A stretch of DNA of 32,124 nucleotides, taken from the NCBI GenBank assembly GCA_037139855.1, contig JBAXFM010000017.1, forward strand, positions 1 to 32,124. Direction: 5' to 3'. Shown here piece by piece: positions 1 to 9,349 of the stretch. The position numbers and the translations under genes were made by a program. Position 1 is the first letter of the stretch. Each line of letters opens with the position of its first letter. Source of the DNA: CAIVAT01 sp037139855 (GTDB lineage: Bacteria; Bacteroidota; Bacteroidia; Bacteroidales; FEN-979). The notes under the pieces were generated by a model. It searched no databases. It was not told where the DNA came from and worked only from the letters and a program-made list of their open reading frames with translations.

Positions 1-357
1 GCTAATGAGCAAACCATGTTAGACAATATTGCTGCAGCGGTAGTTAAGTATCAGGCGCTGATCACATCCATTGGTGATATTGGAACTTCGGTAAATGGCT
101 TTAACCTCGGGCAAAATTCACCCAATCCATTCAATAATTCAACATCGATCAGTTACCAATTACCTGATGCAGGGTTGGTAAGTCTGAAGGTTTTCAATGT
201 CATCGGAAGTGAAGTAGCCTCATTGGTAAATTCCAATCAGGCAAAAGGTTTACACACCATTCAATTCACTGCAGCCGGATTACCCGGTGGTGTTTATTAC
301 TATACCCTCAGATGTGGAGATCAGGTAACATCAAAGAAAATGCTGTTAGTCAAATAG
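1..357 (+). CDS. C-terminal part of a T9SS-secreted protein (5' end outside window)
   Basis: The frame is open from base 1, so the gene starts upstream and only its last 118 residues are visible. The final 80 or so residues form a Por-secretion-system (type IX) C-terminal sorting domain. It has the usual start (NSPNPFNNSTSISYQLP), a middle VSLKVFNVIGSEV strand, a GxHTIQF strand and the closing LPGGVYYYTLRCGDQVTSKKMLLVK. In this family the domain directs export across the outer membrane and is then removed or attached to surface polysaccharide. The catalytic or binding part of the protein is not in the window, so no function can be given. The first ATG at 16 is internal. A rho-independent terminator follows 21 bases after the stop. 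Confidence 0.85.
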   Translation, partial: ANEQTMLDNIAAAVVKYQALITSIGDIGTSVNGFNLGQNSPNPFNNSTSISYQLPDAGLVSLKVFNVIGSEVASLVNSNQAKGLHTIQFTAAGLPGGVYYYTLRCGDQVTSKKMLLVK

Positions 358-378
358 GTATTGCACAATGGTCATATA

Positions 379-409
379 AAAAAAGCCGTCTGAGAGGACG
401 GCTTTTTTT
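379..409 (+). terminator. Rho-independent terminator after the T9SS protein
   Basis: A GC-rich stem (AAGCCGTC at 383-390 pairing with GACGGCTT at 397-404) is extended by an A-run on the left and a T-run on the right, with a six-base loop. It lies between two convergent genes, so it can serve the plus-strand gene and, because of the A-run, possibly also the minus-strand lipoprotein gene. Confidence 0.85.
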
Positions 410-431
410 ATGGGTTGTTACGCGTCACGCG

Positions 432-1631
432 TCACAATTTTATCCAGGTCACCGTCATTGCATGCGGACTAACTCCGGTAAGCCAATCCTCCGGACCCGA
501 TCCGTCAAGATTTGCCCTGATGATTTTCCCGTCGGGAGCTGAGTTTGAAATCTTGTACCCCCAGAAGAGTTTATTCCGCTTTTCGTCGATGGTGATACCC
601 CAGGTAGCTTTGGCGCCATAATCGCCGATTTTCACGATGTTGGAGCCATCCAGATTACACATATAAACCCCATTTTCCGGCGCTACAGTCCCTGCGGCTG
701 CATAAAGGACCAGATAGGCCTTGTTGTTTCTGAAATCCATCTCCAGCGCTGTTCCGTCAACATCCGGAATAATTTTTGTCAATCCTGTGCCATCAAAGTT
801 TACCGACCAGAATCCGCCGGTATAATCTGTTTTGTCATTGACAAAGTAAATTTTATTGGTGGCAGGGTCGTATTGCATATCAATGGGGAATTCGGGCGGA
901 CCTGCGCCAAAATCAATATGCACTTCAGGATTAGAACCATCAAGGTTGGCTTTGTAAATGCCACCGGTACGGCCCCAGTAAATTTTATCGCCCAGGACGA
1001 ATATGGCTTCTGCATCGCCAACGAGCTCCTGTCCGGGAACGCTGGCATCCAGAATTTTCTGGCCAGCTGTTCCATCAGCGTTATACCGGTAAATGGCCTT
1101 ATTGGAATAATCGGTGATATAAACTTTTTTGTGAGCGGTATCAACGGCAATTCCATAAGGTCTTGACATATCGGCCTCCACAAAATCCTGAATAATGGGC
1201 GGGGCATCATCCAGGATGACCATGTGACCATTTCCCACGGTTCCCCGGGAGGTAAAGTAAAAAACCTGGGTCAGGCCTCCAAGAGGATCCTTTACATTCA
1301 CAGCCATGGTTTTCACTACCTGATTGTAGTAAACTGAATTGACAGGCGTACAGGTAAGTTTAACGCTATATAATCCGGGTGTTAAATAGGTGGTGGTGGG
1401 ATTGGCTTCGGTGGAGGTCAGTCCGTTTCCGAAATCCCACAAATACCCGGCAGCATTTAACGATGAATTGGTAAACGCCACTTCGCATGGCGCGTAACCC
1501 TGGTTAGTGATAACATAACTGAAACTGGCCACGGTGCTGGCAGCAGGGGTGCCCATGTCTTTCTCTTTGCATCCTGTTCCCAGGGTAAGGATGAACAATA
1601 CAGAGATTAAATATAACAGATTTCTTTTCAT
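432..1631 (-). CDS. PKD-domain / YWTD-like beta-propeller lipoprotein
   Basis: This 399-residue protein has a lipoprotein signal peptide ending in LGTGC (Cys21), then a PKD fold at about residues 35-112 with the typical YLWDFGNG core, then a propeller built from at least five YWTD-like repeats. Repeat cores include KVYITDYSNKAIYRYNADG, KIYWGRTGGIYKANLDG and KLFWGYKI...IIRANLDG. Such repeats occur in LDL-receptor class B and SMP-30/NHL-like propellers and usually bind ligands rather than catalyse. It is the last gene of the cyanophycinase-susC-susD run, 30 bases after susD. That is the place where many SusCD loci encode an accessory surface-binding lipoprotein (SusE/SusF position). Its role as substrate binder is inferred from this position. 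The ATG start gives a clean lipobox. Confidence 0.8.
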   Translation of the reverse strand: MKRNLLYLISVLFILTLGTGCKEKDMGTPAASTVASFSYVITNQGYAPCEVAFTNSSLNAAGYLWDFGNGLTSTEANPTTTYLTPGLYSVKLTCTPVNSVYYNQVVKTMAVNVKDPLGGLTQVFYFTSRGTVGNGHMVILDDAPPIIQDFVEADMSRPYGIAVDTAHKKVYITDYSNKAIYRYNADGTAGQKILDASVPGQELVGDAEAIFVLGDKIYWGRTGGIYKANLDGSNPEVHIDFGAGPPEFPIDMQYDPATNKIYFVNDKTDYTGGFWSVNFDGTGLTKIIPDVDGTALEMDFRNNKAYLVLYAAAGTVAPENGVYMCNLDGSNIVKIGDYGAKATWGITIDEKRNKLFWGYKISNSAPDGKIIRANLDGSGPEDWLTGVSPHAMTVTWIKL

Positions 1632-1661
1632 ATTTTTTTACATTAATGGTTTGAGAAATGA

Positions 1662-2996
1662 TCAATAACCAGGATTTTGGGTCATCAGATTGTTGGTTTG
1701 AAGTTCACTGAGGGGTATCGGGAAGAGGGTGAATTTCTCATCGATTCCTAGTACAGTGGTTGCTCTTTTTGTTCTGACAAGGTCAGACCACCGCTGGCTT
1801 TCAAAAGCAAACTCATGCCGGCGTTCATTTTCAATCGCCAGTTTCAGCTCCTCATAGGTTGTGGCAGTTGTGGTTGGCAAACCAGAACGGGTTCGCAGAA
1901 GATTTATGTCATTCCTGATTTCTTCAATATTTCCATTTGAATACGCCTGTGCTTCTGCGCGGATCATATACATTTCCGCCAGGCGTAACACGTATACGCG
2001 GTCGGTTCCGGAGGTATAGTCTTTGTATTTGATTCCATACGGCAGATTCTTCTCATCAAAGGTGATGGAAGCCTTAAACCTGGTGGTATCGGTAGCCTGG
2101 AAACTCTGTACAAAGGGGGCAGGAGGAGACACCTCATACCGGCCGGTGAGGCTAACAGGGAAGAAATACTGGGCCAGGCGGTTATAATTCTGGGCATCAA
2201 ATATTACTTCAAAAATTGATTCGGTAGTGTTTCCATTGTAAAGGTCGCTAAAAGCAGGCGCCAGGGTGTACCCGCCGTTGTTGATCACATCTCCAGCTTT
2301 AAATATCGCGCTATCTGCCATGGCAGGATCATTGCTATATTGAAATGCCGACAGGTAGACCCTTGCAAGCAAAGCCTTCGCACTGTATGCACTAGCCCGG
2401 CCAATGGACCTGGTACTCGGCAGAATTTGTTCTGCAACCAACAGATCATTCATAATTTGAACATAAACTTCGACCACGGAATTGCGCGCCTGATTTATCG
2501 TGCTCAGATCGAGGGTTGGTTTGGTTTTAATTGGAATGCCCCCGAAATAGCACAACAGGTTATAATATGACAAAGCCCGGAGAAAAAGCGCGTCCCCGGT
2601 GTACGTATTCCTTTCAGTCCCCGTCATGTCAATGCCGGCAATTCTATCGAGCACATTGTTGACCCGGTTGATGCAATCGTAATTGGATGCCCATATCCCA
2701 TCGATAATGGCATTGTCGGCAGCGATATTGTTATCGGCTATCTGCATATAGTCGCGGGTTGTACCGGTCCAGGCGAGATTATCGGCTGCAAGGTCTTCAA
2801 CGATGACCTGGTTGCGCCCGTAGTTGCCCACATCATGAAGAGAATAATAGGCTCCGGTGATGGCCTTGTCAACACCGGTTTTATCCTTGAAGGCCACATC
2901 GGCCGAGATGGCATCTGTAGGCTGAACGTCAAGCATCTTGGTGCACGACATCGCGCCAAGGGCGATTACAAGCAGTATATATGATATTTTTTTCAT
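1662..2996 (-). CDS. SusD/RagB-family outer-membrane substrate-binding lipoprotein
   Basis: The 444-residue product begins with a lipoprotein signal peptide (GAMSC, Cys18) followed by MLDVQPTDAISADVAFKDKTGVDKAITGAYYSL, the usual SusD N-terminus. TPR-like helices (GDALFLRALSYYNLLCYFGGIPI, ARVYLSAFQYS) follow, and the C-terminal family signature is LRLAEMYMIRAEAQAYSNG...INLLRTRSGLP...ERRHEFAFESQRWSDLVR. SusD proteins form the lid on a SusC porin and capture the oligomer to be imported. It sits 18 bases downstream of susC and 30 bases upstream of the PKD/propeller lipoprotein, so the three are almost certainly cotranscribed. It is somewhat shorter than many SusD proteins (about 500-550 residues). 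Its specificity cannot be read from the sequence; the flanking cyanophycinases suggest a peptide rather than a glycan. Confidence 0.95.
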   Translation of the reverse strand: MKKISYILLVIALGAMSCTKMLDVQPTDAISADVAFKDKTGVDKAITGAYYSLHDVGNYGRNQVIVEDLAADNLAWTGTTRDYMQIADNNIAADNAIIDGIWASNYDCINRVNNVLDRIAGIDMTGTERNTYTGDALFLRALSYYNLLCYFGGIPIKTKPTLDLSTINQARNSVVEVYVQIMNDLLVAEQILPSTRSIGRASAYSAKALLARVYLSAFQYSNDPAMADSAIFKAGDVINNGGYTLAPAFSDLYNGNTTESIFEVIFDAQNYNRLAQYFFPVSLTGRYEVSPPAPFVQSFQATDTTRFKASITFDEKNLPYGIKYKDYTSGTDRVYVLRLAEMYMIRAEAQAYSNGNIEEIRNDINLLRTRSGLPTTTATTYEELKLAIENERRHEFAFESQRWSDLVRTKRATTVLGIDEKFTLFPIPLSELQTNNLMTQNPGY

Positions 2997-3014
2997 TTTG
3001 TTCAGAATTAAAAG

Positions 3015-5924
3015 TTAAAAAATAAAACTCACACCAACCAGGAGGGTACGCGATTGCGGATAGGTGAAGAAGTCGGTACCCTGGATGATATTGCTTGAGC
3101 CACCATAATAATTTACTTCAGGATCCATCCCGGTATAGTTGGTGAAGGTGAACAGGTTCTGGACAGTACCATATATTTTGGCCGACTTCATCCCGATCTT
3201 TTTAATCCAGTCCTTCCTGAAATTATAACTCAGGGTGATATTTTTCACCCTGATGAAAGAACCATCCTCAATAAACCTGGATGACTTATATGAATCGCCC
3301 ACCTTTGGAAATTGTGTGATATCACCTGGTTTCATCCAGCGACCATTCATGCGGGCCGTCTGGTTGTCCTCGCCGGTTCCCGATTCGAGGTAGATCAGCG
3401 TTCCGTTAAATATGTCGTTTCCATACACCCCTTGAAGAAAAACAGAGAGTTCGAAATTGAAAAAGCCAAACACATTGGTAAATCCGGCGGTGAAATCAGG
3501 ATTCGGATCACCGGTTTTCATGCGGTCGGCAGAGGTGATGGCACCATCATGATTGATATCCTCATAAACGAGGTTCCCGGTGGTGGGGTCAACGCCAAGG
3601 CAATTGTAACCATAGAAGATTCCGATTGGCTGACCAACCTCAACCCGGTTTCCGCCACGACCCATGTCGTCAATTGGCTGATCATTGTATAAGCTCAATA
3701 CTTTGTTCCGGTTCATGGCAAAATTGAAGGAAGAGGTCCAGGTGAATTTCTTGTCGATATTCACGGTATTCAACACGACTTCGAGTCCTTTATTTTCGAG
3801 TTGTCCGATGTTGGCTGCGATGGTGTAGAAACCGATTGAAGCAGGGAGGGGCCTGTCGAGCAACAGGTCGTTGGTGTGGTTGTAATACACATCAAAATTC
3901 AGGTTGATCCTGTTTTTCAACACAGACAAATCAAATCCCAGTCCCGTTTGGATCGTTGATTCCCATTTCAGGTCAGGATTGGGTAACCTGGTCGGGGCGA
4001 TCCCTGCGCCACCTCCATAATTGTATCCGGCGCCATAAAGGCCAAGGTACCCAAAATTACCAATGTTGTCATTTCCGGTGGCCCCGCAGATGGCTCTGAT
4101 TTTCAGTTCGTCGATCCATTTGACTTTCTTCAGGAATGGTTCTTCCGACATACGCCATGCAAAGGAACCTGAAGGGAAATACCCGTACTGGTTGTTTTTG
4201 CCGAATTTCGAGGAACCATCGGCCCGGATAGTGAAGGTGAGGATGTATTTGTACTTGTAATTGTATTTGGCTTGTCCGAAGTACGAATTCAACACCCCGT
4301 CGAGGGCTGTGGCTGAAGCAGCACGGATGGTGCCGGCCGAAGTCATATACTGAAGGTCGTTATTCGGAAAATTTATTCCTTCGATGTATGTGGTCCGACT
4401 GGCATATTTCTCAAAACTGTGACCGATCAGGATGTCAATGTTGTGCTTTTTATTAAATTCATTGATGTATTGGAGCACATTGTTGGTCGTGAGGTTGCTG
4501 GCATAACTCGTTCCTTCAATACCCAGGCCATTGTACTTTTTACCCTGACGGGTGGTTGTGGGATCGTAACTGTGCTCCCTGAGATTGTATATATCGATCC
4601 CGAACTTGGAGGTAAATGTAAAACCATCCAAAAATTTATATTCAAGGTATGCATTTCCGCCGGTGCGGTTGGTATAGGCATAGTTAACTGAATTTTTTGC
4701 AATGGCCACCGGATTTGCGTAAAACATCGACTCGTCGTATGCACCGGTTGAGTCATATACAGGGTAAATGGCCGGTATCGACATGGCGTTCGGCAAGGGG
4801 CCGTTTAGGGTCGCATCACCTTCAACCCTGGCGTTTTTTGAATAGGTAACCGCCACACCGCCGCCAAAGGTCAGGTTGGGCAGTATCTTGTAATCCGCGT
4901 TCAATCGTCCGTTGTAGCGCTGGTAGGAGGTTCCCATCACAACGCCACCCTGGTCATAATAGTTTCCCGAGATGAAGAGCCTGAATTTATCACTTCCGCT
5001 GCTCACAGAGAGTTCTGTGTTTGCCGTGGGGGCGGTGATCAGGATCTCACTCATCCAGTCGGTATTGATTCCCTGGACATTGGTTCCCTTATAAGCATTC
5101 CAGTCGGAAGCGCTCATCATTGGGATGATGCGGTCTTTTGGCAGGGTTTGCCATCCATAGCTGAGGTTTAGCGACACATCCGTTTTATCGCGGCTTCCTT
5201 TCTTGGTCGTGATCAGGATAACCCCGTTGGAAGCACGCGCACCATACACCGATGTGGCGGAGGCATCTTTTAAAATGGTCATCGATTCAACATCATTGGG
5301 ATTGATGTCGCTGATGGCATTGATTTCCTGTCCGCTCATTCCCACCTGCGAGTATTGCCCGGTAATGGCAGGAATCCCGTCGATGACGATCAGGGGTGCA
5401 TTGCTTGCGTTGATGGAACTTCCGCCCCTGAGTTTCATTACGTTCTGACCACCGGGTGTACCCGACTGCATGTTGACGGTGAGCCCGGCCGTTTGACCCT
5501 GCAAAACACCATCGAGGGTACGGACCGGCATGTTTTTTATCTCATCATTACCCACCACCTCAATTGCTCCCGAGAGCAGTTTCTTACTCGTGGTGCTGTA
5601 CCCTACCACAACTAACTCGCCGAGTGGAATGTCCTGATCGGTCATCTTGACATTGATCACTTTATGGCTGTTAACAGGAATTTCCTGGGTTTGCATGCCG
5701 ACAAAGGAAAAAACCAGAACCCCTTTTGCAGGCGCAAGCAGTGAAAATTTTCCGTTGAGGTTGGTAGTGGTTCCCTGCGTGGTTCCTTTGATCAGGACGG
5801 TAACGCCCGGAATTGGGGAATTATCATCGGAAGAAAGGATGCTTCCGCTCACAGGAATCTCCTGAGCGGCAAGTTGTCGGAGAAGTAAACCGAACAATAA
5901 GAGCAAATAGTAATGTTTTTTCAT
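3015..5924 (-). CDS. SusC/RagA-family TonB-dependent outer-membrane transporter
   Basis: The 969-residue protein has a signal peptide (cleavage near LAA|QEIPV), then a carboxypeptidase-regulatory-like domain at about 24-95 (SGSILSSDDNSPIPGVTVLIKGT). A TonB plug follows at about 115-240, containing LDGVLQGQTAGLTV, LRGGSSINASNAPLIVIDGIP and ILKDASATSVYGARASNGVILITT. The rest is a beta-barrel ending in an aromatic residue (VGVSFIF). This is the standard SusC layout. Such porins use TonB energy to pull oligomers through the outer membrane under a SusD lid. The gene follows the canonical cyanophycinase gene by 18 bases and precedes susD by 18 bases, an operon arrangement. No anti-sigma/sigma pair or hybrid sensor is present in the window, so the regulator is not local. 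Confidence 0.96.
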   Translation of the reverse strand: MKKHYYLLLLFGLLLRQLAAQEIPVSGSILSSDDNSPIPGVTVLIKGTTQGTTTNLNGKFSLLAPAKGVLVFSFVGMQTQEIPVNSHKVINVKMTDQDIPLGELVVVGYSTTSKKLLSGAIEVVGNDEIKNMPVRTLDGVLQGQTAGLTVNMQSGTPGGQNVMKLRGGSSINASNAPLIVIDGIPAITGQYSQVGMSGQEINAISDINPNDVESMTILKDASATSVYGARASNGVILITTKKGSRDKTDVSLNLSYGWQTLPKDRIIPMMSASDWNAYKGTNVQGINTDWMSEILITAPTANTELSVSSGSDKFRLFISGNYYDQGGVVMGTSYQRYNGRLNADYKILPNLTFGGGVAVTYSKNARVEGDATLNGPLPNAMSIPAIYPVYDSTGAYDESMFYANPVAIAKNSVNYAYTNRTGGNAYLEYKFLDGFTFTSKFGIDIYNLREHSYDPTTTRQGKKYNGLGIEGTSYASNLTTNNVLQYINEFNKKHNIDILIGHSFEKYASRTTYIEGINFPNNDLQYMTSAGTIRAASATALDGVLNSYFGQAKYNYKYKYILTFTIRADGSSKFGKNNQYGYFPSGSFAWRMSEEPFLKKVKWIDELKIRAICGATGNDNIGNFGYLGLYGAGYNYGGGAGIAPTRLPNPDLKWESTIQTGLGFDLSVLKNRINLNFDVYYNHTNDLLLDRPLPASIGFYTIAANIGQLENKGLEVVLNTVNIDKKFTWTSSFNFAMNRNKVLSLYNDQPIDDMGRGGNRVEVGQPIGIFYGYNCLGVDPTTGNLVYEDINHDGAITSADRMKTGDPNPDFTAGFTNVFGFFNFELSVFLQGVYGNDIFNGTLIYLESGTGEDNQTARMNGRWMKPGDITQFPKVGDSYKSSRFIEDGSFIRVKNITLSYNFRKDWIKKIGMKSAKIYGTVQNLFTFTNYTGMDPEVNYYGGSSNIIQGTDFFTYPQSRTLLVGVSFIF

Positions 5925-5942
5925 ACAGTCAAAGTTTGGTTA

Positions 5943-7253
5943 TTATTTATCTTTCATGGGTGTTACAGAGATATGAACCGGGGTGATATCCATCCTGATA
6001 TTGGTCACAGTGTATCGATCACTGTGATCTGGTTTTCCTGGATAAAAACAGTCGGTAGCGACAGTCTTGCGGAGGGTTATCATGAACCCTGAGTTGTTGC
6101 CGGTTGAGGTGGTGCTTATTAGGGTGTCTACCTTTTTATTATCAGCCAGGTAAATTGTATAGAGATCGCGAAAAGATACCGAGTTTGGTGACAAAATTCC
6201 AAACTGGTCGGAATAAAGTTCGCGATGATGTTCTTTCCCAAGGGTCGATTGTTTTCCTTCTGCCGGGGTGATGGATCCGGTTGTGAAATCATACAGATCT
6301 CCTTCCTCGAGATAATTCAACAGCAGGTTCGAAATAACAGACACTTTATCAATTTGAGAGATCCGGGCATCTTTGGTATTGAGCATGGTGACACCACCAA
6401 CGCCGGCAACTTTCATCTTTTTCTCTTTCCCGTAATAAATCAGTGCCGTGTTTTCATCGACACCAAAACCCAGGTTATTATTCGTTGCGCCACCCGATCC
6501 CGGATTGCCTGTTTTTTTTTCATCCATCAGAGTTACCGCGAGCCGACCGATTCGTGCACGTTGATTAAAATGCTGATCCATTAGTCCATGTGGGAAGAAC
6601 CCGAGCCCCCTTGTTACAAGTACCCCCGAATCAGCCGGAAGATCATTCCCCGAATAATCCCTGACCACCCCATTGCTCAGGGCTGCAATACTGGTTCCTG
6701 CACCGATCATGACCTCACTCATGATGGCAGCCCCTGCACTGGTGCCGCCAATTACACCTCCGGAGAGGTAAACATCCCACACGGCTTCCAGCACCGGCGT
6801 TTTACTGCCATCGGGCCGGATCAATGTTCTCATGGTACGCAACTGGTCACCTCCCGTAAACCATACTGCTGAACATTTTCTGACCAGGTCGGCCAGATGG
6901 GGGTCATTCCCGTTATTTTTCCATTCTGATTCGTTCACATCCCTGGTACTGTCATCATCCATCATGGCCACCGGGATAAGGTGGATGTTTTCGGGTTTCA
7001 CCCCATAGGAGATCAATTCACTTCTGAAATACATGAACGACTGCATGGGTGCGCCACCTGCCGACGGGATTACGGCAAAGACAGCCTGAGTGGCTCCCCC
7101 CGACAGGTCAATCATCTGGTTGAAAACACTTTTGTTATTGGCTTCAAGTCCGCCTCCAACAATCACAAGACTTCCCTTTGAGCGGGTCTGGCTGTTTGAA
7201 ATGGATGAAATTAAAAATGTTGTGACAAAGAGCAGCGCGAATATTTTTTTCAT
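5943..7253 (-). CDS. cphB: Exported cyanophycinase (peptidase S51)
   Basis: The 436-residue protein has a signal peptide (MKKIFALLFVTTFLISSISNSQ) followed by a full S51 cyanophycinase core: LVIVGGG, WFTGGDQ, the nucleophile elbow GGTSAGA with Ser172, MDQHFNQRARIGRL with the catalytic His228, and FGVDENTALIYYG. The DQH..QR.R.GRL string carries the residues that bind beta-Asp-Arg units in characterised CphB, and all are kept. Known family members cut cyanophycin (multi-L-arginyl-poly-L-aspartate) to beta-Asp-Arg dipeptides. Classical CphB is about 270 residues; here an extra C-terminal region of about 130 residues of unknown role is present. There is no T9SS tail, so a periplasmic location is likely. 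It directly precedes susC in the same operon. An isoaspartyl peptidase acting on another polymer is the main alternative. Confidence 0.88.
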   Translation of the reverse strand: MKKIFALLFVTTFLISSISNSQTRSKGSLVIVGGGLEANNKSVFNQMIDLSGGATQAVFAVIPSAGGAPMQSFMYFRSELISYGVKPENIHLIPVAMMDDDSTRDVNESEWKNNGNDPHLADLVRKCSAVWFTGGDQLRTMRTLIRPDGSKTPVLEAVWDVYLSGGVIGGTSAGAAIMSEVMIGAGTSIAALSNGVVRDYSGNDLPADSGVLVTRGLGFFPHGLMDQHFNQRARIGRLAVTLMDEKKTGNPGSGGATNNNLGFGVDENTALIYYGKEKKMKVAGVGGVTMLNTKDARISQIDKVSVISNLLLNYLEEGDLYDFTTGSITPAEGKQSTLGKEHHRELYSDQFGILSPNSVSFRDLYTIYLADNKKVDTLISTTSTGNNSGFMITLRKTVATDCFYPGKPDHSDRYTVTNIRMDITPVHISVTPMKDK

Positions 7254-7275
7254 ATAGTGTTCTTAAGTTCGACCA

Positions 7276-7317
7276 TCCTCCCCCTCTCCTTTAGGAGAGG
7301 GGGCCGGGGGGGGAGGT
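7276..7317. repeat. GC-rich interspersed palindrome, copy 1
   Basis: The core at 7280-7303 is CCCCCTCTCC, four bases (TTTA), GGAGAGGGGG, followed by a CCGGGGG-type tail and GGAGG. The same core recurs at 10599-10622 and inside the dnaE2 gene at 15720-15743. It sits in the 72-base gap between the two cyanophycinase genes and could fold into a strong RNA hairpin in their shared transcript, possibly changing the ratio of upstream to downstream expression. Confidence 0.85.
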
Positions 7318-7325
7318 ATGAATGC

Positions 7326-9317
7326 CTATTTTTTTACAAATTTCAAAGTCCTTAACACGTTATTTTGTTTATCTTGAACCTTTATCATGTAGAGGCCTGG
7401 CTTTAACCCGGAAACATTAACAGATTCCGATTCGATGTCTGATTGGCCTTTCAGGAGCGGGGTTCCCGGGAGGTCGATGATTTCCCATTCAAATCCGGTT
7501 GAATTCCATCTCATGGTCAGTTCGTCCTGAACCGGGTTTGGTGAAATCACCAATGGGTTTTTGTTGCCAGGGGGATTCATTCCGTAAGGATAAACATTTC
7601 CCATCACATAGGGGGTGGTGTAATCGATCAATGCAAGGTTCAAATGTTCAAAACCTGCCACCATGCGGGGTAAGGTGCCGGTACTGCCCGAGGCTGTATG
7701 GCTTGAAAAACCTGCCTGGGTTCCGGAATTAGTAAGGACCATGACCGGTGCGGTACCATAACCTGTGAGTGTGGCTTTGCCCGCCACCGGGGTATATTTC
7801 ATGTAATTGTGGTTGGTAAGCCAAATTCCATATTTCAGGGTGTCTTTAGCCATGGCGTATGGAATTGCCGTTACAGTATTTTCATAAACATCACTGTTCA
7901 GGTATGTGTCTGGCATCAGCACTGTATGATTCAGCAGTGAAAGCCCTTTCCCGAAGGAGAGTTCAGCATAATAGGAAGCATACAGGGTGAGATAATTATC
8001 AACAACTGTTTTTCCTGCAAGTCGTGCATCTTCTCCGACAAAGGTGGTTATCATATTGTCCTTTTTTATTTGTTTTTGAAGCAATTTCCCGTTGGGGGTC
8101 GACATAAATGAGGAAAATGAGATAAACCAATTCTTCAGAAACAGTATTTTCGTCGCCGTATTTATTTGGTTGCCGAGGTTGGCATCGTTCCCATATTCAG
8201 GGCTAAGGACGAAGATATTTACTTGCTCAACGCCTAATTCCAATAATTTGGTTTTATAGGCGTCAGCCAGGATTTGATCACCGGTTAAAACAAGTATTTC
8301 CGCTTTTGGTGAACCTGTATTGTTTACCAGGTCGTTCAGCATGGCCTGATTATCGGAAACCGGATTACTCCCACTAGCCAGAATGGTATAATTGCCTGTT
8401 TCTTCAAGTCCGTCAGTGTTCATCTGACGATCAAGTCCGGCATAGAATACCTGACCCGTTTGGAAATTAATGGTGCTGCCGTGCAACAATTGAACTATTT
8501 GAACTGTATCGGCGAGCAATTTGGTGCCGTTTAGTGAATAGTCACTGCCAGATTTATAAAGGTTTGCACATCCCGTTCCATATACAGTGCCTAAACCTTG
8601 TTCATCAACCGTCATGCAAGTCATGTCATCCATGCCAAGACCGGTAATAGCTTGTCCTTTATTCAGGGAGTAATTAGCCAGAAAACCCACCAGCCTTCCA
8701 AAACGTCCGCGCTCTGCAAAGTGAGTGTCAAACAGGAAACCCGGGAAATAGCTCATAAAATCGTTAGCCAGCGTAACATAATAGTTGTTCGGATTCTCAA
8801 TACAGGAATAGGGGTATGCGGTGCCGTTTTTTGCTGTAAAAACGATAGAGGAAAGGATGTGCATGCCAGCCGAGGTACCACAGATGGTGCCACCCCTCGT
8901 ATAAACATCGTTCACAGCTTCCTGAAGCTTTGTGTTGCGGTATAAACTGTAGTAATCATACTGGTCGCCACCCCTGAAAAAAATCACATCATAACTGGTC
9001 AGTGTATCATAGGTAGCTTGACTGTTTGCACTGTCGCGACTTGCAATGGCAAATTCTTTTGCCCTTTGGGCGCCGCACTGCTGCATAAAATAAGGCGCAA
9101 GCGTGCCGGTTGAATAGCCTATAATGGCTACCTTTTTTCCTTCCCCGGCCCAGCGGTACGCCGGCGTACTCCAGCTTGCTGCACCATTTTTTTCTGCGCC
9201 GCCACCCACAAGTAAAAACCGTCCGGGTTGAGCGTAAAGGTTTGTAAATCCGATGAAAATAGATAGAAATAACAAACTGTGGAGCAGTTTCAAAGGTGTT
9301 GTTGCAGGAAAGACCAT
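7326..9317 (-). CDS. Secreted cyanophycinase-like protein with tandem S51-type domains and T9SS tail
   Basis: The 663-residue protein has a signal peptide (to about LYAQ, residue 30). An S51 domain at about 31-290 contains FLLVGGG, FFRGGDQ, the nucleophile motif CGTSAGM (Ser149) and DTHFAERGRFGRL (His199). A second stretch at about 305-445 follows the same order of strands (YTILASGSNP, KAEILVLTG, ELGVEQVNIFVLSPEYG, ATKILFLKNWF, GKLLQKQI) but lacks the GTSAG nucleophile motif. The last 75 or so residues are a type IX sorting domain (SPNPVQDELTMRWN ... GLYMIKVQDKQNNVLRTLKFVKK). It should therefore be released or anchored at the cell surface. Compared with the neighbouring cyanophycinase the substrate motif DQH has become DTH, so its specificity may differ. 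It heads the operon that continues into cyanophycinase, susC and susD. Confidence 0.85.
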   Translation of the reverse strand: MVFPATTPLKLLHSLLFLSIFIGFTNLYAQPGRFLLVGGGAEKNGAASWSTPAYRWAGEGKKVAIIGYSTGTLAPYFMQQCGAQRAKEFAIASRDSANSQATYDTLTSYDVIFFRGGDQYDYYSLYRNTKLQEAVNDVYTRGGTICGTSAGMHILSSIVFTAKNGTAYPYSCIENPNNYYVTLANDFMSYFPGFLFDTHFAERGRFGRLVGFLANYSLNKGQAITGLGMDDMTCMTVDEQGLGTVYGTGCANLYKSGSDYSLNGTKLLADTVQIVQLLHGSTINFQTGQVFYAGLDRQMNTDGLEETGNYTILASGSNPVSDNQAMLNDLVNNTGSPKAEILVLTGDQILADAYKTKLLELGVEQVNIFVLSPEYGNDANLGNQINTATKILFLKNWFISFSSFMSTPNGKLLQKQIKKDNMITTFVGEDARLAGKTVVDNYLTLYASYYAELSFGKGLSLLNHTVLMPDTYLNSDVYENTVTAIPYAMAKDTLKYGIWLTNHNYMKYTPVAGKATLTGYGTAPVMVLTNSGTQAGFSSHTASGSTGTLPRMVAGFEHLNLALIDYTTPYVMGNVYPYGMNPPGNKNPLVISPNPVQDELTMRWNSTGFEWEIIDLPGTPLLKGQSDIESESVNVSGLKPGLYMIKVQDKQNNVLRTLKFVKK

Positions 9318-9349
9318 AGTGTTCTTAGTCGTGAATGATTAAACAATAA

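Noticed and set aside
312..621. Two plus-strand frames overlapping the T9SS gene end and the lipoprotein gene
   Set aside because: They cross the terminator and lie antisense to a gene with a clear lipobox and propeller repeats; the proteins show no recognisable features.
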